DNA of 64,000 nucleotides. Source: Archivesica marissinica (Eukaryota; Mollusca; Bivalvia; Venerida; Vesicomyidae). Shown one piece after another: positions 49,748-60,784 of this stretch; positions within the stretch are counted from its first letter, which is position 1, and every line of letters starts with the position of its first letter. A program made the translations under genes and the position numbers. Location of the stretch: NCBI GenBank assembly GCA_014843695.1, contig CM026391.1, positions 34,285,597 through 34,349,596 of the forward strand, read 5' to 3'. Below the pieces are notes generated by a model. That model worked only from the letters and a program-made list of their open reading frames with translations. It had not been told where the DNA came from and did no database searches.

Positions 49748-50745
49748 TGTCTGTCTGGTAACGGTTTGACGGCATATCAACAGTATTGTTCTAGATAAAT
49801 GAGTTCTGGTAACGGTTTGACGGCATATCAACAGTGTTTCACTAGATAAATGAGTGCTGGTCACGGCTTGACGGCATATCAACAGTGTTTCACTAGATAA
49901 ATGAGTGCTGGTCACGGCTTGACGGCATATCAACAGTGTTTCGCTAGATAAATGAGTGCTGGTAACGGTTTGACGGCATATCAACAGTGTTTCACTAGAT
50001 AAATGAGTGCTGGTCACGGCTTGACGGCACATCAACTGTGTTGTTCTAGATAAATGAGTGCTGGTAACGGCTTGACGGCACATCAACTGTATTTTTCTAG
50101 ATAAATGAGTGCTGGTAACGGTTTGACGGCATATCAACAGTGTTTCACTAGATAAATGAGTGCTGGTCACGGCTTGACGGCACATCAACTGTGTTGTTCT
50201 AGATCAATGAGTGCTGGTAACGGCTTGACGGCACATCAACTGTATTTTTCTAGATAAATGAGTGCTGGTAACGGTTTGACGGCACATCAACTGTGTTGTT
50301 CTAGATCAATGAGTGCTGGTAACGGCTTGACGGCATATCAACAGTGTTGTTCTAGATCAATGAGTGCTGGTAACGGCTTGACGGCACATCAACCGTGTTT
50401 CGCTAGATAAATGAGTGCTGGTAACGGCTTGACGGCATATCAACGTGTTTCGCTAGATAAATGAGTGCTGGTAACGGCTTGACGGCATATCAACCGTGTT
50501 GTTCTAGATAAATGAGTGCTGGTAACGGCTTGACGGCATATCAACTGTGTTGTTCTAGATAAATGAGTGCTGGTAACGGCTTGACGGCAATATAAATCGT
50601 ATTTTTCTGTCGAGAAATGAATGCTGGTGACGGCTTGACGGCACTATAAATCGTGTTTTTTCTAGATAAATGAGTGCTGGTAACGGCTTGACGGCATATC
50701 AATAGTGTTATTCTTTTGAGAAATGAATACTGATAAAAAACGGTT
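49748..50745. repeat. 51-bp minisatellite array
   Basis: About 20 copies of gtgctggtaacggcttgacg plus gcatatcaacagtgtttcac and tagataaatga. Alternatives gttgttctag, tttcactag and atttttctag segregate between units. The last few units, 50590-50745, are diverged and of different length. The period of 17 codons produces spurious ICRQAVTSTHLSSETLL repeats on the minus strand. Bases 49011-49747 contain no gene I can support. Confidence 0.96.
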
Positions 50746-50919
50746 TGACGGCACATCAGTAGTGGGTTTTCGAAACAAGCGGTATGAAGCAATACAGGCT
50801 TTACAATCAATGTACGCATAGTATGCACTCATTGTAAATACACAACGTGTATTGGTCAATTCAAGCTGAAGTAATTTAATTAGTATATTATTATACAGGT
50901 TAAAAGCATATTTCATTTA

Positions 50920-51100
50920 TACAGTCAAACCTGCGTTAGTGGTCACCTCTATTAAGCAGCCAACCTACATTAAGCAGCCACTTTTCATATTCCCAATATG
51001 TTGTTTTATTATCAAGTTGACCTCTATTAAGCAGCCACCTGTGCTACGCAGCCACTTTCTGTGATTCCCTTGACTGGCTGCTTAAGACAGGTTTTACTGT
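50920..51100. mobile_element. Palindromic MITE-like element, copy 2
   Basis: It runs from tacagtcaaacctgcgttag to ctggctgcttaagacaggtt plus ttactgta, with internal ctattaagcagccacctgtg repeats. It is inverted relative to the copy at 33239-33438. Ends pair as tacagtcaaacctg / caggttttactgta. Bases 51101-51340 hold nothing supported. Confidence 0.72.
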
Positions 51101-51340
51101 ATGTAGTTTGAAATCCTCATTCATAGTGCGGTTCTATGTGTATTACTTTTGACTTTCATATATATGTATGTACAAAGGGTGTTCACACTCTTTCAAATAT
51201 CATTAGAGGAGACGAATTATAGTATATAGCTGTCTCTCATTTCATTCTATTTCCTGTAAATTGCTATGCGTAGTAGATGCATTATACAAACTGTACGATA
51301 TTTGGAAATAAAATAGGTTTAAACAAAACACTATTCTTAT

Positions 51341-52018
51341 TGTCTTTCTTAGTTGACAGTAATGAATAGCAGTGTCTGTCTTAGTTGACAGTAATGTATA
51401 GCATTGTCTGTCTTAGTTGACAGTAATGAATAGCAGTGTATGTCTTAGTTGACAGTAATGTATAGCATTGTCTGTCTTAGTTGACAGTACTGTATAGCAT
51501 TGCATGTCTTAGTTGACAGTAATGTAGAGCATTGTCTGTCTTAGTTGACAGTAATGTATAGCATTGTCTGTCTTAGTTGACAGTAATGAATAGCAGTGTC
51601 TGTCTTAGTTGACAGTAATGTATAGCATTGTATGTCTTAGTTGACAGTAATGAATAGCATTGTCTGTCTTAGTTGACAGTAATGAATAGCAGTGTCTGTC
51701 TTAGTTGACAGTAATGAATAGCATTGTTTGTCTTAGTTGACAGTAATGAATATCATTGTCTGTCTTAGTTGACAGTAATGAATAGCATCGTCTGTCTTAG
51801 TTGACAGTAATGAATAGCATTGCCTGTCTTAGTTGACAGTAATGTATAGCATTGTCTGTCTTAGTTTCACAGTAATGAATAGCATTGTCTGTCTTAGTTG
51901 ACAGTAATGAATAGCATCGTCTGTCTTAGTTGACAGTAATGAATAGCATCGTCTGTCTTAGTTGACAGTAATGAATAGCATCGTCTGTCTTAGTTGACAG
52001 TAATGAATAGCATTGTCT
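51341..52018. repeat. 32-bp minisatellite array
   Basis: About 21 copies of cttagttgacagtaatgaat plus agcattgtctgt, with variants gtatag, gcagtg, gcatcg. One unit has a base insertion (gtttcacag near 51865). It ends 400 bp before the exon at 52419. Confidence 0.96.
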
Positions 52019-52034
52019 CTCTTTATATATATGT

Positions 52035-52418
52035 ATTTTCTTTGTAGAGATGTATAAGTAGAGATGTATACGTTTCCTTTGTAGAGATGTATACGTTTCC
52101 TTTGTAGAGATGTATACGTTTCCTTTGTAGAGATGTATACGTTTCCTTTGTAGAGATCTATACGTTTTGGAACTGAAACCAGTCCCATGAACTTCGTCTC
52201 TAAAACTCTGTCAATATGTATTTCATTACAGCGATATGTTCGTTTCCGGTTAAGGAACCAGGCCGGTGAAATCCGTTTTAAGTATCTGTCTATATTCATT
52301 AATCACAATTAAATACTCTGTAGCGATGTATCCGTTCCCAGTTCGTAACCAGACCGCCGCTGAATTTGTTTACGATTGACGTATAAGTTATACACACATG
52401 TTTGTATTTATATTACAG
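52035..52418 (+). repeat. 23-bp array and decayed copies of the next exon's start
   Basis: Five copies of gtagagatgtatacgtttcc plus ttt (52040-52155) are followed by three longer segments starting near 52155, 52232 and 52322. These resemble the acceptor and beginning of the exon at 52419. The best, at 52226-52280, has attacag followed by a frame reading RYVRFRLRNQAGE, against PFVRFRRIARAVK in the exon. Spacing is about 80-97 bp. The 23-bp unit also resembles acagccattcgtccgtttcc, the exon edge. These appear to be successive tandem duplicates of a splice acceptor region. Confidence 0.6.
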
Positions 52419-52489
52419 CCATTCGTCCGTTTCCGTCGTATAGCCAGGGCTGTGAAGCTGCTCATCCAAGTGTGCCATGTCTGTAAGAA
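52419..52489 (+). CDS. Internal exon, CNBD2-like gene
   Basis: The acceptor is tttatattacag and the donor aa|gtaagac. The peptide is PFVRFRRIARAVKLLIQVCH plus VCKK, a basic, helix-forming segment. A segment of the form FRR-x-A-R-x-V lies upstream of the cNMP-binding domain in CNBD2-like proteins as I remember them. The exon has 71 bases: it starts in phase 0 and ends in phase 2, which matches the exon at 55049 requiring two incoming bases. An alternative donor (tct|gtaaga) would break the frame. Identification is tentative, but the exon structure is well supported. Confidence 0.6.
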
Positions 52490-52526
52490 GTAAGACAATC
52501 TATACACATTGTATATTAAGCATACT

Positions 52527-52600
52527 CATAATTACATTTTTTTTTATTTAAGTTAAGTTTAGCGATGTTAAATAAATAAACTTAAATAAAAAAAAATGTT
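52527..52600. repeat. A/T-rich foldback
   Basis: acatttttttttatttaagtt-like left arm and aacttaaataaaaaaaaatgt right arm are reverse complements, with roughly 30 bp between them (aagtttagcgatgttaaata). It may be a small MITE remnant or a palindrome from tail sequences of a SINE. Bases 52601-52831 hold nothing else supported. Confidence 0.65.
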
Positions 52601-52831
52601 ATATTAACAAATCCAAACAGCTATTGAGTAAATGTGCCTACACCACGCTTACCATGTTTTATTAATGTATGTGCATACATGTCTACAACTATGTTTATTA
52701 CTATTGCTGGCATATAAAACGGGACACTCGCATACACTGTAATTTCGTTTTCTCGAACAGGAATATATATTTAAGATAGAGAAATTGTTTCGCTAATGTC
52801 ATATTCCTGTTCAGAAACATGAACGGTTGCA

Positions 52832-53123
52832 GTGTGTGTTTTACGTTTATTTATCGTCGCTACCTGTTGCCCATATGAGCAACACCTCCTGGAGATATTA
52901 GTCATTTTAGATTGTTGGAGGATAGTGCAATGATACAGACAGAGACCCATTCCAGAGTCTCCACTGGTTCGTTTACGTGCACGGTGTAAAGCACCGACAC
53001 GAGCACTCGGTTTAACGTCCCATGTGAAAGACTATTCATATTATTAAGGTCAGACGGAGGATCGGACCTGCGATCCCTGGATTCCCAGTCCAGCGTGTTA
53101 CCACTGTACTACAGATCCGTCTG
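52832..53123 (-). mobile_element. SINE family C, full length
   Basis: Minus-strand copy with tail (gtgtgtgttttacgtttatt on plus), body (gtgcacggtgtaaagcaccg) and head (gatccctggattcccagtcc, then tactacagatccgtct). It closely matches the copy at 24192-24488. Confidence 0.87.
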
Positions 53124-53219
53124 TTTGCTGTATGCGAGTCTTTCCAATTTTTATACCAGCTATTTTAATCAAGCATTCTAAAATAATCTCGGCACGGTGT
53201 TGTTCATTTGTATTGTGTT

Positions 53220-53477
53220 TGGGGTTTATTGTCGAACCCACAGCTTAGGTCACGTTGCGACTCTCCAACTATTATTGGTAGAGGCAGACCCCGGGTGCCC
53301 CTCCGAGCAGTATTCCGGGCATGGACGGGCACCCGGGTAGAACCGCCGAACTATCGCAAGCCAGCTTGATAGCTGCTTCACTTGAAATAATTCGCCACTC
53401 CAGTGGTATTCGAACATACAGTGGTGAGAGGCAAGTACTTTGAAGTCAACGACCGTAACCACTAGGCCACGAACGAC
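53220..53477 (-). mobile_element. SINE with class II-like tRNA head (family E)
   Basis: On the minus strand the head is gttcgtggcctagtggttac with ggtcgttgactt, a long variable region and gttcgaatacc. The body includes tgcttgcgatagttcggcgg-like sequence and gcacccggggtctgcctcta. Only one copy is in the window, so family boundaries are estimated. Bases 53478-53885 hold nothing else supported. Confidence 0.55.
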
Positions 53478-53889
53478 CCCCCCCCCATTTAAGCACATTA
53501 AATCCATTGATAGTGTGATGTGTTACGGAGAAACAATCTCTAAGAAATCTATAAGACTTAGTATTTCATTCTTCACCTTATTTTTTATTATTGTCATTTG
53601 TTGTAAATAAATAAAATATAAAATGTGTTAAAACAAATAAGTTGGATTAACGAGTTGTTTACTGTAAAACGTGCATAACACTGGTTTTATCATAACATTG
53701 CATGAAAACAACTGTTTTAGACAGTATGACTGTCAGTTTGAATAATCAGACATTGCATTTTTAAAAGGTTAAACGCTTGAAACAATAACAAAGGAAATAC
53801 AAACAGTTCAAGCAACTATCTAACATTGTGGTATATGTAATAAGCAACCAGTCTTGGGATTCCAATGGTACCATGTCAGTTATCATATC

Positions 53890-54525
53890 GCAGTAGTTAC
53901 GCGTTCGCTTCAGGGGTGATAGGTCCGAAGTCTATACCCAGCTGTGCTTCAGTGGTGGTATGCCCGAAGTATATAACCAGCTGTGTTTCAGGGTGATATG
54001 CCCGAAGTATATACCCAGCTGTGTTTCAGTGGTGATATGCCCGAAGTCTATACCCAGCTGGGTTTCAGTGGTGGTATGCCCGAAGTATATAACCAGCTGT
54101 GTTTCAGGGTGATATGCCCGAAGTCTATACCCAGCTGTGTATCAGTGGTGATATGCCCGAAGTATATACCCAGCTGTGGTTCAGGGGTGATAGGTCCGAA
54201 GTCTATACCCAGCTGTGCTTCAGGGGTGATAGGTCCGAAGTCTATACCCAGCTGTGTTTCAGGGTGATAGGTCCGAAGTCTATACCCAGCTGTGCTTCAG
54301 TGGTGATATGCCCGAAGTCTGCACACAGCTATGTTTCAGTGGTGATATGCCGGAAGTCTGCACACAGCTGTGTTTCGGTGGTGATATGCCCGAAGTCTGC
54401 ACACAGCTGTAGCCGCTACACTCACAATTCCAACAGAATGTGATATCTAGAGAGATTAAAACTAATGTTGTAAGAGTTTCTTTCGCAATCGATACGAAAT
54501 GTTACCAATAAATCGTGTATACAAT
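53890..54525 (+). repeat. 38/39-bp array grown from a SINE family F head, with SINE tail
   Basis: The left edge reads cgcgttcgcttcaggggtga then aggtccgaagtctataccca, aligning with the SINE head cgcgttcgcttcaggtgcga, aggtccggagttcgagcccc. About 13 units of tgcttcaggggtgataggtc plus cgaagtctatacccagctg follow up to 54420, with variants gatatgcccgaag and gtctgcacacag. The SINE tail then returns: gagagattaaaactaatgtt and ctttcgcaatcgatacgaaa. The array therefore sits inside a SINE and repeats its Pol III head. Plus-strand ORFs (MPEVYTQLCFSGD) are artefacts. Bases 54526-54730 include a faint relative of the same SINE body (54600-54720). Confidence 0.75.
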
Positions 54526-54730
54526 TAATCTTATATTGTGTTATATACATGCACACTTCTTATGTCTGAGTTAAGGTTAATTGTACTTCATTCGATTGCT
54601 CGGTGATGGCGTTGTGACCTTCTATACCGTTTGGTACAATGCCTCATCTCTCTCTCCGAGTTGGCAATATATTCCACCAGTAGTGATGTCTTGGGAGCGA
54701 TTAGTATAAGTGTGTAAGAATATATTTATT

Positions 54731-54977
54731 ATTTAAGTTTATTTAACGTCGTTACCGGTTTCCCATTTGAGCGACGGGCAGTTTACCTAACAACACCTTT
54801 CTTGGGCAGGCTCCAGCGGTTAACCAGTACTTGGTGCACCAACCTCCGTAAGAAACTGCCAACTTCTTCATATAAATGAGACACGGTCTGAGCGGGGCTC
54901 GAACCCATGACCATCAGAGATGATAGGTTACAGTGGTATACAAGTCAGCGACCTTAACCACTCGACCACGGAGGTGG
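54731..54977 (-). mobile_element. SINE with class II-like tRNA head (family D)
   Basis: Minus-strand head: acctccgtggtcgagtggtt, aaggtcgctgacttgtatac, long arm, then catgggttcgagccccgctc. The body has actggttaaccgctggagcc, and the tail carries gacgttaaataaacttaaat. It is better preserved than the copy at 9424-9655. Confidence 0.72.
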
Positions 54978-55048
54978 TTTTGTAAGAATTTGCTACGCAA
55001 TCGAGCTCAAATAGTATTATATAATCCAGCCGTTCTTTCTATTTCTAG

Positions 55049-55235
55049 TTTGTTGGAAGACTCTGTGTCGCAGGAAGCTTGGTTTTCACTTGTTGATAAT
55101 ATCGCTGCTGCAGCTGCATTGACAAATGATAAGAAGAAGGGAAGGGCATTCGTGACGATTGTGCCCAATGAACACAGGGAATTAGAACAACTAAGCTTCG
55201 ATGTAACTGAATATATGAGGCACAAAAAGGCAGAG
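55049..55235 (+). CDS. Internal exon, CNBD2-like gene
   Basis: A strong acceptor (cgttctttctatttctag) precedes 187 coding bases that end in gag|gtaaaa. The peptide includes LLEDSVSQEAWFSLVDNIAA, then KKKGRAFVTIVPNEHREL and LSFDVTEYMRHKKAE. The first base completes a codon from the previous exon (phase 2) and the end is phase 0, as the next exon requires. Sequence of the type LSFDVxxY before a Pro-x2-Arg-Thr-x2-Gln segment is what I expect in front of the cNMP-binding domain of CNBD2-like proteins. Opposite-strand ORFs here are shadows. Confidence 0.7.
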
Positions 55236-56718
55236 GTAAAATAACCATTGACCGAGCCAACACAATACACACATAATGTACACACATACATACATGGTTA
55301 GCATCAACAACTCAAATGTCACTGTAAATCTCGACATCGGTAATTTAATAATACACATGTATCATGTAAACTGTTGACTGACAAACGTTCCTGATTTGAT
55401 GTACATACTCCTGACATAGTAGGAAAACATAACTACTAAATATGCCATTCCACGTGTTTCCAATATAACATATATATCCGATACGGTCAAACAGTTCACA
55501 ATCATTTGAAGATAATCAGGAATCACCATTACATATACTATATGTATACTTTTAGTACTAATAATACACGTTGGTCTAAGTGTCAAAGTCTATATTAATA
55601 GATTAGGATTGGACAATTTTTTAATCAAACTTTAAAGTGACATTACATCGCAAAAAGCAAATACAGTGCATGTATTCACGTATAAATGCATTGCTACTAC
55701 ATATTCTTCCGAACATATTCGAAGACTAACATTGAATCAATAAACAGTGTTTTTGTGGTCAACAAACTTTCAAAATTGAAAGTAGGATTTCATATAACGG
55801 TCATCCATGCTCCTGGCGTTTATAGATAATTTAACTAAGATTAGTCCACAAATAAATATACATAGGCACACATGTGAGATATAACGGTAAATATGTACCA
55901 TAAATCTCGTTATTCGGGATACACAGTTTGTAGTACGCATGTATGTCGACACTGTTTACATTATTTTGTTATGTCAACAAATCGCGTATACGACGCATGT
56001 TTATTAGTTGAAATACTCAGCTTTTGAGGCAAAAATTTGGAGAAAAAATTATACCATATAATAGGAAATTACATTCTGTATAAATTTGCGTTTTCACTGA
56101 TGTAGTGTCGCTTTAAGCTACATGTATACATATGCCTATGTTTAAGAAAAGTTTTTATATGTGGCAAATATGTTCAAGAATGGAAATGTTGTCTCCAAAC
56201 ATAAATATTATAGAAAATTTATAATCAAGTTTGGTCATGAATTATAGACAAACAGACAGACAGTTTATTCAAAACCATTAGGCTAAAAAGCCCATGAGGT
56301 CAAAACATATGCATGATAGAGATAGCGAACAGTGAAACTACATTTTGTAGTGACAATCTACACAACACACAAAACATCATCGTACACAACAAAAAGAAGG
56401 CTCTGTAATTTTATACCCCAAAATCATTTGAACTTTATGTAATTATTTATTTCATTGTATACGAAAAAAAAGAGAAAAATTTAGTGCAATAGTCTTTCCA
56501 ATATGATTTAATTATTTGCATGTATAATACAATGTACATGAATATATATATATAATTATACATTGATGCTTAAAATGGATTGTGTAGATATGACGGGAAT
56601 TGATAGACAAGATGGTATATGTAAATGATGTACTAAAACTGCTACAGGCTATGAATGTCACTAGTTATGCAGTCCAATAAAAGGTAATATTTTAGAGCAG
56701 ATTATTAATTAATTATTA
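55236..56718. other. Non-repetitive intron sequence, nothing recognised
   Basis: A/T-rich sequence without a supported ORF, SINE or array. It includes a long A/T-rich stretch (56400-56700) and short direct strings. No RNA gene was recognised. Confidence 0.6.
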
Positions 56719-57384
56719 TTCTAACACGACCCAGCTAATAACATACATACTTGTAGAGTAAAACTACCTCGCGTTATTCTGCGATATACCTACCTTGAAC
56801 TATGCTGCGCGCGCACCGTGTTTTCGCTATTCCATTTATACAATGCGTGTAAAGTTTTATGAATGAAAGTCACGTGATGTTTGTAAATACTACCGTGGGA
56901 ATTCGCGGAAGTGAGCTATTTTTAGAATGAGATAATCTCTTGTCCGTCTTGTTTTTCTGTTAAGTAACGTTTCAGTTACTATTCTGTACAGTTTTAGTTG
57001 ACAAAATAAATAAAAGTATTGATCAGTTACAACTTTTGTTCATTTATGCACTAGATTGATATTTTCCATAAAAATTAACATCATCACCCCTTACGCGGGA
57101 GAAAATTTCGAAAGACAAATTCAGCGGCGTTTGAAGAACATACTCCTTTAAAATTATTAGAAGTAAGTCTTGTTAGAATCGAAATAATAAGTATTAACCG
57201 TGGTATATCGCAGAATAACCCGAGTTTGAAGTTCTTATGCATAGAAATATATCACGAAGGCCTTCTTATGCGTAGAAATATATCACGGCCTTTTCTTCGG
57301 CCTTCGTGATATATTTCTACGCATAAGAACTTCAAACTCGGGTTATTCTGTGATATACCACGGTTGATACTTATTATTTCTTAA
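56719..57384. mobile_element. MITE-like element, copy 2, with enlarged terminal hairpin
   Basis: It matches 7358-7978 from ttctaacacgac through aacgtttcagttactattct and the internal cacgtgatgtttgtaaatac. It carries small deletions near 57100-57150. Its terminal palindrome (about 57183-57384) is longer than in copy 1 because an inner inverted segment, tatcacgaaggccttcttat and atatatttctacgcataaga, has been repeated. No ORF. Confidence 0.77.
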
Positions 57385-57386
57385 AT

Positions 57387-57590
57387 AGTCTTTCATATGA
57401 AATGTTAAACCGAGGTCTCGTGTCGGTGCTTTACATCGTGCACGTAAAAGAACCAGAGAAGACTCTGGAATGGGTCTCTGTCTGTATCATGCACTATCCA
57501 TCAAAATCTAAAATGACTAACCTCTTCAGGAGGCGTCGCTCATATGGGCAACCGGTAGCGACGATAAATAAACGTAAAACACACACAGAT
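57387..57590 (+). mobile_element. SINE family C, head missing
   Basis: Begins agtctttcatatgaaatgtt in the body, continues through aaagaaccagagaagactct and catatgggcaaccggtagcg, and ends taaacgtaaaacacacacag. It directly follows the MITE copy 2. Confidence 0.85.
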
Positions 57591-57654
57591 TATTAAAGCA
57601 TAAGTATTACTTCACTGGGTGAATTGTTTTTGTATGTGCTGTGTTTGCCTTACA

Positions 57655-57758
57655 TGCTGGATATCTGTATTACCGCACCATCTCACATACGTATGAATCC
57701 TAGCATCAACCCCGGGTGACATTGGTGAGAAGGCAGTGTACTAAGCACTGCTAGTCGA
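57655..57758 (-). mobile_element. SINE family B, degenerate fragment
   Basis: Contains ccatctcacatac, aaccccgggtgacattggtg and agaaggcagtgtactaagca, which match in order the family B B-box and A-box region on the minus strand but with many changes. Confidence 0.5.
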
Positions 57759-57759
57759 T

Positions 57760-58048
57760 GTGTGTGTTTTACGTTAATTTATCCTCGCTACCGGTTACCC
57801 ATATGAGCGACGCCTCCTGAAGAGATAGTCATTTTAGATTTTGATGGATAGTGCATGATACAGACAAAGACCCATTCTATAGTATCCTCTGGTTCTTTTA
57901 CGTGCACGGTGTAAAGCACCGACACCAGACCTCGGTTTAACGTCCCATCTGAAAGACTGTTAATTTTATTAGGGTCAGACGGGGAACCGAACCTGCGATC
58001 CCTGGATTACCAGTCCAGCATGTTACCACAGGACTACAAATCCGTCTG
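57760..58048 (-). mobile_element. SINE family C, full length
   Basis: Minus-strand copy with tail (gtgtgtgttttacgttaatt on plus), body (gtgcacggtgtaaagcaccg) and head (tggattaccagtccagcatg then ggactacaaatccgtct). With the copy at 57387-57590 it makes another inverted pair of the same family. Bases 58049-58239 hold only intron sequence. Confidence 0.86.
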
Positions 58049-58239
58049 TAGTCGATGAGTAAAACATTAGCAGTGTGTTATTCTACCGACACACACTGTT
58101 ATGCGATCATATAGTACATTTTGCTTTTACATTACATAATCAATGTACGTTGTACAACCGAATATTTCTTGGAATGATATTTAAAGCGTTCAGCAATTCG
58201 CTTTTATGAATCATCAGTGACAAGTTTTTGTCATTTCAG

Positions 58240-58314
58240 GACTATCTGACTGAAGAAATAAGGACTGCCATGAAACAAACACCAGGAACGCGAACAGATG
58301 AGCAGATTGTCGAG
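58240..58314 (+). CDS. Internal exon, CNBD2-like gene; donor repeated downstream
   Basis: The acceptor is tttttgtcatttcag and the donor gtcgag|gtaagt, a near-ideal U1 match. The 25 codons read DYLTEEIRTAMKQTPGTRTD then EQIVE, both ends in phase 0. The Pro-x2-Arg-Thr-x2-Gln-Ile pattern is typical of the helix leading into a cNMP-binding domain. The exon's last six bases and the donor are the seed of a 29-bp array that follows immediately. If the first donor is skipped, the next codons are gta agt agt gag tag, so read-through hits a stop after four residues. The cNMP-binding domain itself is not in the window. Confidence 0.68.
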
Positions 58315-60784
58315 GTAAGTAGTGAGTAGATCATAGTGTCGAGGTAAGTAGTGAGTAGATCAGAGTGTCGAGGTAAGTAGTGAGTAGACCAGATTGTCGA
58401 GGTAAGTAGTGAGTACATCATAGTGTCGAGGTAAGTAGTGAGTAGATCATAGTGTCGAGGTAAGTAGTGAGTAGATCAGAGTGTCGAGGTAAGTAGTGAG
58501 TAGATCATAGTGTCGAGGTAAGTAGTGAGTAGATCAGAGTGTCGAGGTAAGTAGTGAGTATATCAGAGTGTCGAGGTAAGTAGTGAGTAGATCAGAGTGT
58601 CGAGGTAAGTAGTGAGTAGATCATAGTGTCGAGGTAAGTAGTGAGTAGATCATAGTGTCGAGGTAAGTAGTGAGTAGATCAGAGTGTCGAGGTAAGTAGT
58701 GAGTAGATCAGAGTGTCGAGGTAAGTAGTGAGTAGATCAGAGTGTCGAGGTAAGTAGTGAGTAGATCAGAGTGTCGAGGTAAGTAGTGAGTAGATCAGAT
58801 GTCGAGGTAAGTAGTGAGTAGATCAGAGTGTCGAGGTAAGTAGTGAGTAGATCAGATTGTCGAGGTAAGTAGTGAGTAGATCAGAGTGTCGAGGTAAGTA
58901 GTGAGTAGATCAGAGTGTCGAGGTAAGTAGTGAGTAGATCATAGTGTCGAGGTAAGTAGTGAGTAGATCAGAGTGTCGAGGTAAGTAGTGAGTAGATCAT
59001 AGTGTCGAGGTAAGTAGTGAGTAGATCATAGTGTCGAGGTAAGTAGTGAGTAGATCATAGTGTCGAGGTAAGTAGTGAGTAGATCAGATTGTCGAGGTAA
59101 GTAGTGAGTAGATCAGAGTGTCGAGGTAAGTAGTGAGTAGATCATAGTGTCGAGGTAAGTAGTGAGTAGATCAGAGTGTCGAGGTAAGTAGTGAGTAGAT
59201 CATAGTGTCGAGGTAAGTAGTGAGTAGATCATAGTGTCGAGGTAAGTAGTGAGTAGATCATAGTGTCGAGGTAAGTAGTGAGTAGATCATAGTGTCGAGG
59301 TAAGTAGTGAGTAGATCATAGTGTCGAGGTAAGTAGTGAGTAGATCAGAGTGTCGAAATAAGTCGTGAGTAGATCAGATTGTCAGATTGTCGAGGTAAGT
59401 AGTGAGTAGACCAGAGTGTCGAGATAAGTAGTGAGTAGATCAGATTGTCGAGGTAAGTAGTGAGTAGATCAGATTGTCGAGGTAAGTAGTGAGTAGACCA
59501 GAGTGTCGAGGTAAGTAGTGAGTAGATCATAGTGTCGAGGTAAGTAGTTAGTAGATCAGAGTGTCGAGGTAAGTAGTGAGTAGATCAGATTGTCGAGGTA
59601 AGTAGTGAGTAGATCAGATTGTCGAGGTAAGTAGTGAGTAGACCAGAGTGTCGAGGTAAGTAGTGAGTAGATCATAGTGTCGAGGTAAGTAGTGAGTACA
59701 TCATAGTGTCGAGGTAAGTAGTGAGTAGATCATAGTGTCGAGGTAAGTAGTGAGTAGATCAGAGTGTCGAGGTAAGTAGTGAGTAGATCATAGTGTCGAG
59801 GTAAGTAGTGAGTAGATCAGAGTGTCGAGGTAAGTAGTGAGTAGATCATAGTGTCGAGGTAAGTAATGAGTAGATCAAATTGTCGAGGTAAGTAGTGAGT
59901 AGACCAGAGTGTCGAGGTAAGTATTGAGTAGATCAGAGTGTCGAGGTAAGTAGTGAGTAGATCAGAGTGTCGAGGTAAGTAGTGAGTAGATCAGAGTGTC
60001 GAGGTAAGTAGTGAGTAGATCAGAGTGTCGAGGTAAGTAGTGAGTAGATCAGAGTGTCGAGGTAAGTAGTGAGTAGATCAGAGTGTCGAGGTAAGTAGTG
60101 AGTAGATCAGAGTGTCGAGGTAAGTAGTGAGTAGATCAGAGTGTCGAGGTAAGTAGTGAGTAGATCATAGTGTCGAGGTAAGTAGTGAGTAGATCAGAGT
60201 GTCGAGGTAAGTAGTGATTAGACCAGAGTGTCGAGGTAAGTAGTGAGTAGATCATAGTGTCGAGGTAAGTAGTGAGTAGATCATAGTGTCGAGGTAAGTA
60301 GTGAGTAGATCAGAGTGTCGAGGTAAGTAGTGAGTAGATCAGAGTGTCGAGGTAAGTAGTGAGTAGATCAGAGTGTCGAGGTAAGTAGTGAGTAGATCAG
60401 ATGTCGAGGTAAGTAGTGAGTAGATCATAGTGTCGAGGTAAGTAGTGAGTAGATCATAGTGTCGAGGTAAGTAGTGAGTAGATCAGAGTGTCGAGGTAAG
60501 TAGTGAGTAGATCAGATTGTCGAGGTAAGTAGTGAGTAGATCAGAGTGTCGAGGTAAGTAGTGAGGATCAGAGTGTCGAGGTAAGTAGTGAGTAGATCAG
60601 AGTGTCGAGGTAAGTAGTGAGTAGACACAGATGTCGAGGTAAGTAGTGAGTAGATCAGATTGTCGAGGTAAGTAGTGAGTAGATCAGAGTGTCGAGGTAA
60701 GTAGTGAGTAGATCAGAGTGTCGAGGTAAGTAGTGAGTAGATCAGAATGTCGAGGTAAGTAGTGAGTAGATCAGAGTGTCGAGG
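58309..60784 (+). repeat. 29-bp array repeating a 5' splice site, about 85 copies
   Basis: The unit gtaagtagtgagtagatcag plus agtgtcgag (29 bp) begins at the donor of the exon at 58240 and repeats to the assembly gap. Each unit ends gtcgag and the next starts gtaagt, so nearly every unit recreates the exon-like end and consensus donor. Variants are cagagtg/catagtg/cagattg. Short or altered units occur near 58799, 59355-59390, 60401, 60563 and 60625. The true array length is unknown because of the gap. Confidence 0.97.

Noticed and set aside
49703..50916. ICRQAVTSTHLSSETLL repeat ORFs
   Set aside because: 51-bp array with an open frame; the sequence drifts without any sign of protein-level constraint.
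53983..54443. MPEVYTQLCFSGD repeat ORFs
   Set aside because: The 39-bp array derives from a SINE head, not from coding sequence.
54933..55048. ORF extension upstream of the exon at 55049
   Set aside because: It reads through a SINE and a strong splice acceptor, and phase fits an exon that starts at 55049.
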